Shown: piece after piece, positions 54,620 to 64,000 of the stretch | How the letters are laid out: each line of letters starts with the position of its first letter | Position numbering within the stretch: the stretch's first letter is position 1 | Assembly: GCA_051251725.1 (NCBI GenBank) | Contig: JBPOFN010000017.1 | Location: forward strand, 22,606-86,605 | Reading direction: 5' to 3' | DNA from: JALZUE01 sp051251725 | GTDB taxonomy: Bacteria > Pseudomonadota > Gammaproteobacteria > Enterobacterales > Alteromonadaceae | DNA: 64,000 nt | The notes under the pieces: model-generated | The model's database searches: none | Told to the model about the DNA's origin: nothing | Seen by the model: only the letters and a program-made list of their open reading frames with translations | Made by a program: the position numbers and the translations under genes

Positions 54620-54709
54620 AGCTTCCTTATTATAAAAATTATTCATTAGATCCTTCTTTATTCTTTTTAAAGCTTAAAATAGAGGTGACGATATTTCTAG
54701 GAGTTAAGA

Positions 54710-56059
54710 GTGGGCCATTCACTCTGGCAAAGTTGCCTGTCTGTGCTACAAGAAGAATTACCAGCACAACAATTTAGTATGTGGATTCGACCGTTGCAAT
54801 GTGTTGTTGATAACAACATTATGACAATTTATGCGCCGAATCGCTTTGTATTAGATTGGGTAAAAGAAAAATATGTCGATCGTATTAATGAATTAATCAC
54901 TTTTAAAGAATCTTCTAATCCGCCGTTATTAAGATTTGATGTTGGTAGTAGCACCATAGCGCCAAGCGCTTCTGATTCTATTTCACCGATGCCAGTAGCA
55001 AATAACGTTAGCGAAGAACCTAAATCAAATATTCCTAAAAAAACTAACGTTTTCGCTAAATATAAGTTTGATAACTTCGTCGAAGGTAAATCAAATCAAT
55101 TAGCACGTGCTGCCGCTTCTCAAGTTGCTGATAATCCAGGCACAGCTTATAACCCTTTATTTATTTATGGTGATACCGGTTTAGGAAAAACTCATTTATT
55201 GCACGCTGTTGGCAATGGTATTTTATTAAATAATCCCAAAGCTAAAATTGCTTATATGCATTCTGAACGTTTTGTTCAAGATATGGTTAAAGCATTACAA
55301 AACAATGCGATAGAACAGTTTAAACAATATTATCGTTCAGTTGATGCTTTATTAATTGATGATATTCAGTTTTTTGCCAACAAAGAACGAACACAAGAAG
55401 AATTTTTTCATACCTTTAATGCCTTGTTAGAAGGTAATCAACAGATTATTCTTACCAGTGATCGCTATCCGAAAGAAATTAACGGTGTTGAAGACAGGTT
55501 AAAGTCGCGTTTTGGATGGGGACTTACCATTGCAATTGAACCGCCAGAACTCGAAACTCGTGTTGCAATATTAAAACGTAAAGCCGAAGAGCGTCATATT
55601 AAGTTAGCTGATGAGGTTGCCTTTTTTATTGCCAAACGTATTCGTGCGAATGTACGTGATCTTGAAGGGGCACTTAACCGGGTTATTGCTAATGCAAATT
55701 TTACCGGCAGACAGATTACTATTGATTTTGTTCGTGAAGCCCTTCGAGATTTACTTGCCTTACAAGATAAGTTAGTTACTATCGACAACATTCAACGAAC
55801 CGTTGCTGAATATTACAAAATTAAAGTTTCAGATCTACTTTCTAAAAGAAGAAGTCGATCTGTTGCTAGACCTAGACAAGTAGCAATGGCATTATCTAAA
55901 GAATTAACTAATCACAGTTTACCTGAGATTGGTGAAGCTTTTGGTGGTCGAGATCACACGACCGTCTTACATGCATGTCGTAAAATTAAAGCATTACGTG
56001 AAGAGACTCACGATATTAAAGAAGATTATTCAAACTTAATAAGAACACTTTCTTCTTAA
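54710..56059 (+). CDS. dnaA: Replication initiator DnaA
   Basis: AAA+ initiator that opens oriC; 449 residues starting at a GTG with AGGAG 7 nt before it. Domain I begins GHSLWQSCLSVLQEELPAQQ; Walker A is GDTGLGKTHLL, Walker B LLIDDIQFF; the C-terminal DNA-binding domain has GGRDHTTVLHACRKI. It starts the dnaA-dnaN-recF-gyrB block on the plus strand. In this genome the main origin is at mnmG-mioC about 6 kb away, as in other Gammaproteobacteria. Confidence 0.98.
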   Translation: MGHSLWQSCLSVLQEELPAQQFSMWIRPLQCVVDNNIMTIYAPNRFVLDWVKEKYVDRINELITFKESSNPPLLRFDVGSSTIAPSASDSISPMPVANNVSEEPKSNIPKKTNVFAKYKFDNFVEGKSNQLARAAASQVADNPGTAYNPLFIYGDTGLGKTHLLHAVGNGILLNNPKAKIAYMHSERFVQDMVKALQNNAIEQFKQYYRSVDALLIDDIQFFANKERTQEEFFHTFNALLEGNQQIILTSDRYPKEINGVEDRLKSRFGWGLTIAIEPPELETRVAILKRKAEERHIKLADEVAFFIAKRIRANVRDLEGALNRVIANANFTGRQITIDFVREALRDLLALQDKLVTIDNIQRTVAEYYKIKVSDLLSKRRSRSVARPRQVAMALSKELTNHSLPEIGEAFGGRDHTTVLHACRKIKALREETHDIKEDYSNLIRTLSS

Positions 56060-56085
56060 TTGTATTTAAACGTTAGGGTATAAAA

Positions 56086-57189
56086 ATGAAGTTTTCATTA
56101 AATAGGGAATTATTGTTAAAGCCATTATTGCTCGTATCTGGTGCTGTTGAACGTAAAAGTACTTTACCAATATTAAGTAACGTGCTTTTAGAGGTAAGTG
56201 GGCAATCACTTACCTTAACAGCTACCGACTTAGAACTAGAAATGGTAGCTTATAGCGAAATAGAAAATCAGGGCGATGATGGAAAAATTACCATTCCTGC
56301 CCGTAAGTTATTAGATATTTGCAAAAGTTTACCTGATGGATCAATGTTAACGTTTGAGTCTGAAAACGACACTGTAAAAATTAGTACAGGCCGTAGTAAA
56401 TATTCTTTATCTTCGTTACCAGCGACTGACTTCCCAAATATCGAACAATGGCAGGGGGATGTTGAATTTAAACTTACCAAAGCCGAATTATTACGTCTAA
56501 TTGAAAGCACGCACTTTTCAATGGCCAATCAAGATGTTCGATATTACTTAAATGGCATGTCGATAGAAACTGAAGGAAACGAAATTCGTTCGGTTGCTAC
56601 TGATGGTCATCGACTCGCTATCTGTAAAATATCAAACGAGCAACTTACTTTACCAGCGCGACAAGTGATTGTACCTCGTAAAGGGATTTTAGAAATCATT
56701 CGTTTGTTAGATCCTGTCGATGAAGAAATTCAAATTTATCTTGGCTCAAATCACATTCGTATTATTGACCAAGCTTTCTCTTTTACGAGTAAACTTGTTG
56801 ATGGTCGCTTTCCTGATTACCGTAGGGTATTACCTCGTAACGGCGATAAAATATTTGAAACAAGTAAAGAGCAGCTTAAGCAAGTTTTATCTCGCGCTTC
56901 AATTCTTTCAAATGAAAAGTTCAAAGGTGTACGTTTAAACTTTGATCCAACAGAATTAAAAATTACCGCTAACAATCCAGAACAAGAACAGGCGGAAGAA
57001 GTTATTGAAATTAATTTTCCTTATGAAGCCATCGAAGTTGGTTTTAACGTTAGTTACGTACTCGATGTTTTAAATGCAGTTAAAGATGAAGCCGTTAAAT
57101 TTACTTTAGCTGACGCTAATAGCAGTGTTGTTATTGAAGGTGCTTCTTCGAGTGAAGCTCTGTATGTTGTTATGCCAATGCGCCTTTAA
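56086..57189 (+). CDS. dnaN: DNA polymerase III sliding clamp
   Basis: Beta clamp of the replicase, 367 residues in three repeated domains, as in E. coli. Starts MKFSLNRELLLKPLLLVSGA and ends SSEALYVVMPMRL, the family's hydrophobic C-terminus. 26 bp after dnaA and 12 bp before recF. Confidence 0.98.
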   Translation: MKFSLNRELLLKPLLLVSGAVERKSTLPILSNVLLEVSGQSLTLTATDLELEMVAYSEIENQGDDGKITIPARKLLDICKSLPDGSMLTFESENDTVKISTGRSKYSLSSLPATDFPNIEQWQGDVEFKLTKAELLRLIESTHFSMANQDVRYYLNGMSIETEGNEIRSVATDGHRLAICKISNEQLTLPARQVIVPRKGILEIIRLLDPVDEEIQIYLGSNHIRIIDQAFSFTSKLVDGRFPDYRRVLPRNGDKIFETSKEQLKQVLSRASILSNEKFKGVRLNFDPTELKITANNPEQEQAEEVIEINFPYEAIEVGFNVSYVLDVLNAVKDEAVKFTLADANSSVVIEGASSSEALYVVMPMRL

Positions 57190-57201
57190 TTTAGCAAAGT
57201 A

Positions 57202-58290
57202 ATGAGTGTTGAAAAATTAACTACCCATGCTTTTAGAAATTTAGCTAACAAGAGTTTACACTTTCATCCTGATTTAAATTTTATTTTGGGTGATAATGGC
57301 AGCGGTAAAAGTAGTTTGTTAGAAGCTATTTTTTTCCTCGGTCATGGCAAATCTTTTAGAACGAGTAAAACCGAAAACCTTGCTTGTTTTGATGAAAATA
57401 AATTTGTAGTTAGCATCAGTAGTTTTAATGACCTTAAACTTGGTATTGCTAAAACCATTGATACGGGTCAAGTTGAAATAAAACTCAATGGTGAAAAGCT
57501 TAATCGTTTATCAGACTTAGCAAAAAACTTTGCAGTACAAATTATTACACCAGAAAGTTTTAAACTGTTTTTTGGTGGTCCAAGAGAGCGTAGGAAGTTT
57601 TTGGATTTAGGTATGTTTCACGTGAAACAACAGTTTTCTAATAACTGGCGGGACTTCTCAAAAGTTCTTAAACATCGAAATGCATGTTTAAGAAATATTA
57701 GTCAGCGCTCTATGTTACCTTATTGGACTGAACAGTTTTGTTTGCTTTCTGATAAAATAGCTAATGACAGATTGGATTATGTAGAAAACCTAGCGCGTGA
57801 ACTTCACCAATGGTTAGGTTATTTATTACCAGATTTTAAAGAAAAAATATCAGTACAATATTTACGTGGTTGGAATCTCAAAAAAGATTTAGCTACTGCT
57901 TTATCTGATAACTTTGATAGAGAGTTAGAATTAGGTTATACAGCAAGTGGTCCACATAAATTCGATATACGTTTTAATATTGGTAGACAGCCTCTAGAAA
58001 ACACATTATCACGTGGTCAGCAAAAGTTGTTTTTACTGGCTTTAACATTATCTCAAGCTAAATTAATTGAGAATGTAAAGCGATTAAAACCAATTTTATT
58101 AATTGATGATATAGGTGCCGAACTAGATTTTAATTCTAGGACAGCATTATCGACAGCAATAAAAAGTTTAGATTGCCAAGTAATAATTTCGGCAATAGAG
58201 AAAACGGTATTGGAGCCAATAATTCCAGCGGATAATAATTATAAGATGTTTCACGTGAAACAGGGTGAAATCCTAGAAATAATTGAATAA
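57202..58290 (+). CDS. recF: Recombination/repair ATPase RecF
   Basis: SMC-like ATPase that loads RecA at gaps, 362 residues. Walker A is GDNGSGKSSLLEAI (about 30-43), the signature motif TLSRGQQKL, Walker B ILLIDDIGAELD. The coding sequence carries two perfect parS palindromes (57614-57629, 58247-58262), both encoding MFHVKQ (E. coli RecF has MFHVEP at the first position). The C-terminal tail is a little longer than the Walker B region usually allows, and holds the second site. Confidence 0.97.
   Translation: MSVEKLTTHAFRNLANKSLHFHPDLNFILGDNGSGKSSLLEAIFFLGHGKSFRTSKTENLACFDENKFVVSISSFNDLKLGIAKTIDTGQVEIKLNGEKLNRLSDLAKNFAVQIITPESFKLFFGGPRERRKFLDLGMFHVKQQFSNNWRDFSKVLKHRNACLRNISQRSMLPYWTEQFCLLSDKIANDRLDYVENLARELHQWLGYLLPDFKEKISVQYLRGWNLKKDLATALSDNFDRELELGYTASGPHKFDIRFNIGRQPLENTLSRGQQKLFLLALTLSQAKLIENVKRLKPILLIDDIGAELDFNSRTALSTAIKSLDCQVIISAIEKTVLEPIIPADNNYKMFHVKQGEILEIIE
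57614..57629. promoter_or_regulatory. parS: parS site 1, within recF
   Basis: TGTTTCACGTGAAACA, a perfect 16-bp palindrome identical to the widely conserved ParB-binding consensus. It lies in recF and reads MFHVKQ. The parAB genes are about 11.7 kb to the left, across oriC. Confidence 0.93.
58247..58262. promoter_or_regulatory. parS: parS site 2, within recF
   Basis: A second exact copy of the 16-bp palindrome, 633 bp from the first and 28 bp before the end of recF. It is read in the same frame as MFHVKQ. Confidence 0.93.
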
Positions 58291-58307
58291 GTGAATAGGC
58301 TAAAAAC

Positions 58308-60752
58308 ATGACAGTAGAAAATGATTATGGCTCGGAAAGTATTAAAGTACTTAAAGGTCTAGATGCGGTTCGTAAAAGACCAGGGATGTATATTGGTGAT
58401 ACTGATGACGGTAGCGGTCTTCACCATATGGTGTTTGAGGTTTTAGATAACTCAATAGATGAAGCCTTAGCAGGACACTGTAAAGATATTACAGTAACTA
58501 TTCACTTAGACGGTTCAGTATCTGTAAAGGATGATGGACGCGGTATTCCGACAGATATTCATGAAGAAGAAGGTGTGTCTGCAGCTGAAGTTATCATGAC
58601 AGTTCTTCATGCTGGTGGTAAGTTTGGTGGTGATGATTCAGGATATAAAGTTTCTGGTGGTCTTCATGGTGTTGGTATTTCAGTAGTTAACGCATTAAGT
58701 GACAAACTAATGCTAACTATCCGTCGAGCAGGAAAAGTGTTCGAACAAGAATATCAAGGCGGGGAACCAGTAGCTCCTCTAGCGGAAATTGGTGTTTCTG
58801 ATAGAACAGGTACCGAAGTAAGGTTTTGGCCAAGCTCTAAAACCTTCTCTGATGTGTTGTTTCATTACGACTTATTGTTAAAGCGTATTCGTGAATTATC
58901 ATTTTTGAACTCAGGTGTAGCAATTACTTTAACCGATGAACGAGAAGCCGATAAAAGCCAATACTTTAAATATGATGGCGGTATTCAAGCGTTTGTCGAT
59001 TATTTAAATACTAATAAAACACCGGTGAATGAAGAGATTTTCTATTTTGATCTCGAACGTGAAGATGGTATTGTTGTTGAAGTCGCTATGCAGTGGAACG
59101 ATGGTTTCCAAGAAAACATCCATTGTTTTACTAACAATATTCCACAAAAAGATGGCGGAACACATTTAAGTGGTTTTAGAACCGCTTTAACCAGAACGCT
59201 AAATAGCTACATGGTAAAAGAAGGTTTAAATAAAACCAAGAAAGGTGGTAGTACTGAAACAAGTGCTTCAGGTGATGATGCGCGTGAAGGTTTAACTGCT
59301 GTTATTTCAGTTAAAGTTCCTGATCCCAAGTTTTCATCACAAACAAAAGATAAGTTAGTATCATCAGAAGTTAAAACTGCTGTTGAACAAGCGATGGGTG
59401 AAAAACTAGGTGAGTACTTATTAGAAAAACCAAGTGTTGCTCGTACCATTATCATGAAGATTGTTGATGCGGCAAGAGCTCGTGAGGCAGCACGTAAAGC
59501 CCGTGAAATGACACGTCGGAAAGGCGCATTAGATATCGCCGGTTTACCGGGTAAGCTTGCTGATTGCCAAGAGAAAGATCCTGCACTTTCAGAACTGTAT
59601 ATTGTGGAAGGAGACTCTGCTGGCGGTTCAGCCAAGCAGGGACGAAATCGTAAAAACCAAGCTATTCTGCCGTTAAAAGGTAAAATTCTAAACGTAGAAA
59701 AAGCACGTTTTGATAAAATGATTTCTTCACAAGAAGTTGGTACGTTAATCACAGCTTTAGGTTGTGGTATTGGTCGTGATGAATACGACCCTGAGAAATT
59801 ACGTTACCACAGCATTATCATCATGACCGATGCCGATGTTGATGGTTCTCACATTCGTACATTATTATTAACTTTCTTCTTCCGTCAAATGCCAGAAATT
59901 ATGGAACGCGGATATATCTATATTGCTCAACCTCCTTTATATAAAGTGAAAAAAGGCAAACAAGAAAGATACATTAAAGATGATGATGGCTTAATAGAAT
60001 ACTTAACAACGCTTGCGCTTGAAAATGCTGAAATTCATGTCAATGAATCAGCACCAGCAATAGCAGGGTTAAGTTTAGAAAAATTAGTAAATCAATATCG
60101 TAATACTATGAATACCATCAAACGTGTATCAAGACAGATACCTGAAGATATTCTAGAGAAAATGATTTATTCAACGCCAATGACAATTGAAGATTTTAAA
60201 GATGAAGCTAAAGTTGCAGCTTGGGGCACTGATGTATTAGCAGCATTAAATGAGCAAGCAGGTAATGGTTCAATTTACGATATTGAAGTTAAGCAAGATT
60301 TAGAACGTAATGTTTTCTATCCATGTTTTAATATCCGTCAGCACGGTATTGATAAGCAATATAACTGTAGTTATGAGTTTATTCATTCAGCTGAATTTAA
60401 ATCTATTATTGATTTAAATATTGCGATTAATGATTTAATGGAAGAAGGTGCTTACGTTAAGCGCGGTGAAAAAATTAAACCAGTGAATACTTTTGAAGAA
60501 GCATTAAGCTGGTTAATGGCAGAATCAAAACGTGGTCAGTATATTCAACGTTATAAAGGACTAGGGGAAATGAATCCTAGTCAGTTATGGGAAACGACCA
60601 TGGATCCAGAAACTCGCCGTATGCTGCGTGTAACAATTGATGATGCTATTGCAGCCGATCAATTATTCAATACCTTAATGGGTGATCACGTTGAGCCACG
60701 TCGTCACTTCATTGAAGAGAATGCACTGAAAGTATCGAACTTAGATATATAG
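58308..60752 (+). CDS. gyrB: DNA gyrase subunit B
   Basis: ATPase subunit of gyrase, 814 residues (E. coli has 804). The GHKL ATP site shows EVLDNSIDEALAGH and GGLHGVGISVVNALS; TOPRIM shows VEGDSAGGSAKQGRN and the metal motif DADVDGSHI. Ends RRHFIEENALKVSNLDI, the conserved C-terminus. 17 bp after recF; a strong hairpin terminator follows. Confidence 0.98.
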   Translation: MTVENDYGSESIKVLKGLDAVRKRPGMYIGDTDDGSGLHHMVFEVLDNSIDEALAGHCKDITVTIHLDGSVSVKDDGRGIPTDIHEEEGVSAAEVIMTVLHAGGKFGGDDSGYKVSGGLHGVGISVVNALSDKLMLTIRRAGKVFEQEYQGGEPVAPLAEIGVSDRTGTEVRFWPSSKTFSDVLFHYDLLLKRIRELSFLNSGVAITLTDEREADKSQYFKYDGGIQAFVDYLNTNKTPVNEEIFYFDLEREDGIVVEVAMQWNDGFQENIHCFTNNIPQKDGGTHLSGFRTALTRTLNSYMVKEGLNKTKKGGSTETSASGDDAREGLTAVISVKVPDPKFSSQTKDKLVSSEVKTAVEQAMGEKLGEYLLEKPSVARTIIMKIVDAARAREAARKAREMTRRKGALDIAGLPGKLADCQEKDPALSELYIVEGDSAGGSAKQGRNRKNQAILPLKGKILNVEKARFDKMISSQEVGTLITALGCGIGRDEYDPEKLRYHSIIIMTDADVDGSHIRTLLLTFFFRQMPEIMERGYIYIAQPPLYKVKKGKQERYIKDDDGLIEYLTTLALENAEIHVNESAPAIAGLSLEKLVNQYRNTMNTIKRVSRQIPEDILEKMIYSTPMTIEDFKDEAKVAAWGTDVLAALNEQAGNGSIYDIEVKQDLERNVFYPCFNIRQHGIDKQYNCSYEFIHSAEFKSIIDLNIAINDLMEEGAYVKRGEKIKPVNTFEEALSWLMAESKRGQYIQRYKGLGEMNPSQLWETTMDPETRRMLRVTIDDAIAADQLFNTLMGDHVEPRRHFIEENALKVSNLDI

Positions 60753-60770
60753 TGTATTTACACTAAATAA

Positions 60771-60803
60771 AAAATGCCCGGTCATCATAATCGGGCATTT
60801 TTG
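60771..60803 (+). terminator. Terminator after gyrB
   Basis: AAAATGCCCG (60771-60780) pairs with CGGGCATTTT around an 11-nt loop, ending in a T-run. It lies 18 bp past the gyrB stop and closes the dnaA-gyrB block. Confidence 0.85.
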
Positions 60804-60867
60804 TTTCTGCTAATTGCAGAAAATATTGAGATAAAACAGTTTGTAGGGAAATCTCATCCTGTGATCG

Positions 60868-60897
60868 TTGCTGATAATGCTTGAATGCGGGTATAAT
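60868..60897 (+). promoter_or_regulatory. Candidate promoter of glyQS
   Basis: TTGCTG (60868-60873) and a perfect TATAAT (60892-60897) with an 18-bp spacer, 35 bp upstream of the glyQ start. No T-box or other leader structure was seen. Confidence 0.7.
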
Positions 60898-60932
60898 CAG
60901 CGCCATTAAATTTTAGCTAGAAACGGAAAGAC

Positions 60933-61850
60933 ATGAGTACGTTTGATATAAAAACTTTTCAGGGTTTAATTTTGCAGTTGCAAGATTATTGGTCACGCCA
61001 AGGTTGCGTAATTATTCAACCGCTTGATTTAGAAGTTGGTGCTGGAACATTCCACCCAATGACATTCTTACGTGCCATTGGTCCTGAGCCAATGAGCAGC
61101 GCTTATGTGCAACCGTGTCGTCGTCCTACCGATGGCCGCTATGGTGAGAATCCAAACCGTTTACAGCATTATTATCAGTTTCAGGTAATGCTTAAGCCGT
61201 CACCTAAAAATATCCAAGAGTTATATTTAAACTCGTTAAATGAATTAGGTATCGATACCTTAGTTCATGATATTCGTTTTGTTGAAGACAACTGGGAATC
61301 ACCAACACTAGGTGCTTGGGGTTTAGGTTGGGAAGTTTGGCTAAACGGTATGGAAGTAACGCAGTTTACCTATTTCCAACAAGTAGGCGGTTTAGAGTGT
61401 GCACCGGTAACAGGTGAAATTACTTACGGCCTAGAACGCTTAGCTATGTACATTCAAAATGTTGATAGTATTTATGACTTAGTGTGGACAGATGGTCCTA
61501 TGGGTAAAGTCTTATACGGTGATGTTTTCCATCAAAACGAAGTAGAGCAATCGGCTTACAACTTTGAACATGCCGATGTTGACTATTTATTTAAGACTTT
61601 TGATCACTGTGAAAAAGAAAGCCAAAAATTAATTGCAGCTAATTTAGCTTTACCGGCTTACGAACAAGTAATGAAAGCATCACACGCCTTTAACTTATTA
61701 GATGCGCGCCATGCTATTTCAGTAACAGAGCGTCAACGTTACATCTTACGTGTTCGTGCTTTATCAAAAGCCTGTGCCGAAGCATATTACGCTAAGCGAG
61801 AAGAACTAGGTTTCCCTCTTTGTAAATCATCTAAAGAAGGTGATAGCTAA
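60933..61850 (+). CDS. glyQ: Glycyl-tRNA synthetase alpha subunit
   Basis: Alpha subunit of the tetrameric class II glycyl-tRNA synthetase; 305 residues, similar to E. coli's 303. Starts MSTFDIKTFQGLILQLQDYW; the class II motif and glycine site occur around PMTFLRAIGPEPMSSAYVQP and ENPNRLQHYYQFQVMLKPSP. Its stop overlaps the glyS start by one base (TAATG), the usual coupling that keeps a 1:1 ratio. Confidence 0.98.
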   Translation: MSTFDIKTFQGLILQLQDYWSRQGCVIIQPLDLEVGAGTFHPMTFLRAIGPEPMSSAYVQPCRRPTDGRYGENPNRLQHYYQFQVMLKPSPKNIQELYLNSLNELGIDTLVHDIRFVEDNWESPTLGAWGLGWEVWLNGMEVTQFTYFQQVGGLECAPVTGEITYGLERLAMYIQNVDSIYDLVWTDGPMGKVLYGDVFHQNEVEQSAYNFEHADVDYLFKTFDHCEKESQKLIAANLALPAYEQVMKASHAFNLLDARHAISVTERQRYILRVRALSKACAEAYYAKREELGFPLCKSSKEGDS

Positions 61851-63910
61851 TGACTACCAAGACATTATTAATAGAATTAGGTACGGAAGAGTTACCACCA
61901 ACATCATTAAAGCTGTTGGCGACAACTTTTCATGAGCAAATTAAAACACAATTAGATGGCTTAAGTTTATCGTATAGCGACATTAAATGGTTTGCGTCAC
62001 CGCGCCGCTTAGCTGTACAAGTTATTGATTTAATTGAAAGCCAAGCAGATAAAGTCGTAGAAAAGCGCGGCCCAGCTGTCAATGTTGCATTTGATGCCGA
62101 CGGTAACGCTAGCAAAGCCGCACAAGGTTGGGCACGTTCAAATGGTATTAGTGTTGAAGAAGCTGAGCGTTTAGTTACCGATAAAGGCGAATGGTTGTTA
62201 CATAAAGCAACTCAAGCAGGTAAAAGCGTATTTGACTTGCTCCCAGATGTTGTTGCCAAAGCCGTGACTAAATTACCTATTCCTAAGCCAATGCGCTGGG
62301 GCAGTGGTCGAACGCAGTTTATTCGTCCGGTACACACTTTAATTATGATGTACGGTTCGAAAGTCATTGACGGTGAAATTTTAAGTGTTGCTTCAAGTAA
62401 CATCAGCCAAGGTCATCGTTTTCATCATCAAGGCGAATTAGTGATCAGCTCTGCTGATAATTACGAAGCTGAATTGTTAGCAGCGCATGTTGTTGCTGAT
62501 TATCAAACCAGACTAGATACCATCGTCGCTGAAGTTGAAAAAGCGGCAAAAGCGTTAAATGCGAATGCACTTGTTGACCAAGCATTATTAGAAGAAGTTA
62601 GCTCGCTAGTTGAATGGCCTGTTATTTTAGTGGGTGAGTTTGATCAGAGCTTTTTAGAAGTACCGGCTGAGCCATTAATTTATTCGATGAAAGATCATCA
62701 AAAATACTTTCCAGTGATGAATGATAAAAATGAACTGCTTAATAAGTTTATTTTTGTTACTAACATTGAAAGTAAAGATCCAAGCCAAGTAGTTTTTGGT
62801 AATGAAAAAGTTATTCGTCCGCGTTTAGCCGATGCTGAGTTTTTCTTTAATACTGATAAGAAAAAATCACTTGAGTCACGTTTAGCCAGTTTAGAGTCGG
62901 TTTTATTCCAAAAACAATTAGGCACGCTTAAAGCTAAATCTGAGCGTATTGCTACGTTAAGTGAATACATTGCTGAACAACTGAATGAAAACGTGTCAGA
63001 AGCGCATAGAGCGGGTTTATTAAGTAAAACAGACTTAATGACTGACATGGTTTTAGAATTCCCACAAGTGCAAGGCACTATGGGTAAATATTACGCGCAA
63101 AACGACGGTGAATCGGCAGCAGTAGCACAGGCGTTAGAAGATCAATATCGTCCGCGTTATGCCGGTGATAGCTTACCTGAAGGTAACATTGGTTGTGCCG
63201 TCGCCATAGCTGACAAAATTGATACGCTAGTCGGTATTTTTGGTATTAACCAAGCACCTAAAGGTGACAAAGACCCGTTTGCACTTCGTCGTGCCGCGAT
63301 TGGTTTAATTCGTATTATCATTGAAAAATCATTAACGCTTGATATTACTAGCTTAGTTGCACAAAGCATTACTGCATACGGCGACAAGTTATTGAATGAA
63401 AACACTCAGGCCGATGTCGAGAAATTTGTTTTAGGTCGTTACCGTGCTTTCTACCAAGAGCAAAATGTTAGTGTTGATATTATTCAGTCAGTATTAGCAA
63501 AAGCGCCATCTGCGCCATTAGATTTTGATAAGCGCGTAAAAGCGGTAACTTACTTTAAAACTCTAGATGCGGCGCAAGCACTTGCAGCAGCAAATAAACG
63601 TGTAGGTAACATCTTAGCTAAATTTGAAGGTGAGTTAAATTCACAAGTAAACAGTGACTTAGCTTGTGAAGCTGTTGAGCATGCCTTAATTGAAAGTGTA
63701 AATACTTGTTCAGCTAAATTGCTTGAATTAGCAGGTGACTACCAAGCAATGTTAACTACGTTAGCAAGCTTAAAAACACCGATTGATGACTTTTTCGATA
63801 ATGTTATGGTCATGGCTGATGATGAAGCAGTGAAAGTTAATCGCTTAACGTTATTAGCTAATATTCGTGCGAGCTTTTTAAATATTGCGGATATCTCGTT
63901 ATTACAATAA
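61850..63910 (+). CDS. glyS: Glycyl-tRNA synthetase beta subunit
   Basis: Beta subunit, 686 residues (E. coli 689). It contains the N-terminal LLIELGTEELPPTSLK and the HD-like domain DKIDTLVGIFGINQAPKGDKDPFALRRAA-type block (about 455-485), plus a C-terminal anticodon-binding domain with ANKRVGNILAK. Translationally coupled to glyQ. A hairpin terminator lies 24 bp after. Confidence 0.98.
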   Translation: MTTKTLLIELGTEELPPTSLKLLATTFHEQIKTQLDGLSLSYSDIKWFASPRRLAVQVIDLIESQADKVVEKRGPAVNVAFDADGNASKAAQGWARSNGISVEEAERLVTDKGEWLLHKATQAGKSVFDLLPDVVAKAVTKLPIPKPMRWGSGRTQFIRPVHTLIMMYGSKVIDGEILSVASSNISQGHRFHHQGELVISSADNYEAELLAAHVVADYQTRLDTIVAEVEKAAKALNANALVDQALLEEVSSLVEWPVILVGEFDQSFLEVPAEPLIYSMKDHQKYFPVMNDKNELLNKFIFVTNIESKDPSQVVFGNEKVIRPRLADAEFFFNTDKKKSLESRLASLESVLFQKQLGTLKAKSERIATLSEYIAEQLNENVSEAHRAGLLSKTDLMTDMVLEFPQVQGTMGKYYAQNDGESAAVAQALEDQYRPRYAGDSLPEGNIGCAVAIADKIDTLVGIFGINQAPKGDKDPFALRRAAIGLIRIIIEKSLTLDITSLVAQSITAYGDKLLNENTQADVEKFVLGRYRAFYQEQNVSVDIIQSVLAKAPSAPLDFDKRVKAVTYFKTLDAAQALAAANKRVGNILAKFEGELNSQVNSDLACEAVEHALIESVNTCSAKLLELAGDYQAMLTTLASLKTPIDDFFDNVMVMADDEAVKVNRLTLLANIRASFLNIADISLLQ

Positions 63911-63933
63911 CGAATACCTGATATTGTACTGAT

Positions 63934-63962
63934 AAAAAAAGCGACTTAGGTCGCTTTTTTTA
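63934..63962 (+). terminator. Terminator after glyS
   Basis: GCGAC (63941-63945) pairs with GTCGC (63950-63954) around a TTAG loop, extended by flanking A and T runs, ending in seven T. Confidence 0.9.
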
Positions 63963-64000
63963 TGTGAAAAATTTTATGTGAAAAATATAGTGATAAAACC

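Noticed and set aside
59207..59752. 181-codon ORF opposite gyrB
   Set aside because: Antisense of a highly conserved gene, no start context or recognisable product.
1..64000. CRISPR array, tRNA or rRNA genes, integrase or prophage
   Set aside because: I saw no regularly spaced repeats, no cloverleaf or rRNA text, and no phage or integrase protein.

Overview
The window is the replication-origin region of a marine gammaproteobacterium, most likely in Alteromonadales, near Colwellia/Thalassotalea (family Colwelliaceae). The basis is the AT-rich base use, the protein sequences, the mnmG-oriC-mioC order shared with Escherichia, Vibrio and Shewanella, and the algal polysaccharide enzymes. Genus is inference; no 16S gene is present.

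Left half (1 to about 30,200), accessory genes: a 5'-truncated PL7 alginate lyase; an alpha/beta hydrolase coupled to an M14 carboxypeptidase; a MAPEG membrane protein, a DUF416/YjaG protein, a long coiled-coil protein and a SapC protein; then a complete six-gene ebo cluster (order eboD-C-A-B-E-F, 7496-13949), a conserved but poorly understood module tied to export or handling of a secondary metabolite. A chemoreceptor follows. Next comes a polysaccharide-degradation block with a PEP-CTERM protein, a 1182-residue multidomain GH86 agarase/porphyranase-like enzyme, a GH10 xylanase-like lipoprotein and a GH5 endoglucanase-like lipoprotein. A decayed glpD 3' remnant, a CBS-domain protein, a small secreted protein, a large tandem Ig-like lipoprotein and a SulP anion transporter end this part.

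Middle (30,500-48,500), core genes on the minus strand, pointing away from oriC: glmS, a DeoR-family regulator with a candidate operator, an S9 peptidase, glmU, the complete atpIBEFHAGDC operon, parB, parA, rsmG and mnmG.

oriC lies between mnmG and mioC (about 48,560-48,900): three AT-rich 13-mer-like GATCT repeats, 13 Dam GATC sites and three perfect 9-bp DnaA boxes. To its right are mioC, a decayed LRR-protein kinase pseudogene, mnmE, and yidC-yidD-rnpA-rpmH (minus strand), then dnaA-dnaN-recF-gyrB and glyQ-glyS (plus strand). Two perfect 16-bp parS palindromes sit inside recF, both read as the peptide MFHVKQ. They link the parAB locus on one side of oriC with their presumed binding sites on the other.

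The most interesting items are the ebo cluster with its altered EboC and EboF active-site motifs, the parS-in-recF pair, the DnaA box in the spacer of a candidate dnaA promoter, the GH86 domain architecture, and several non-coding elements (a MITE-like inverted repeat, heptamer repeats, and long perfect hairpins without U-tracts). I saw no CRISPR array, rRNA, tRNA, phage or intact insertion sequence.
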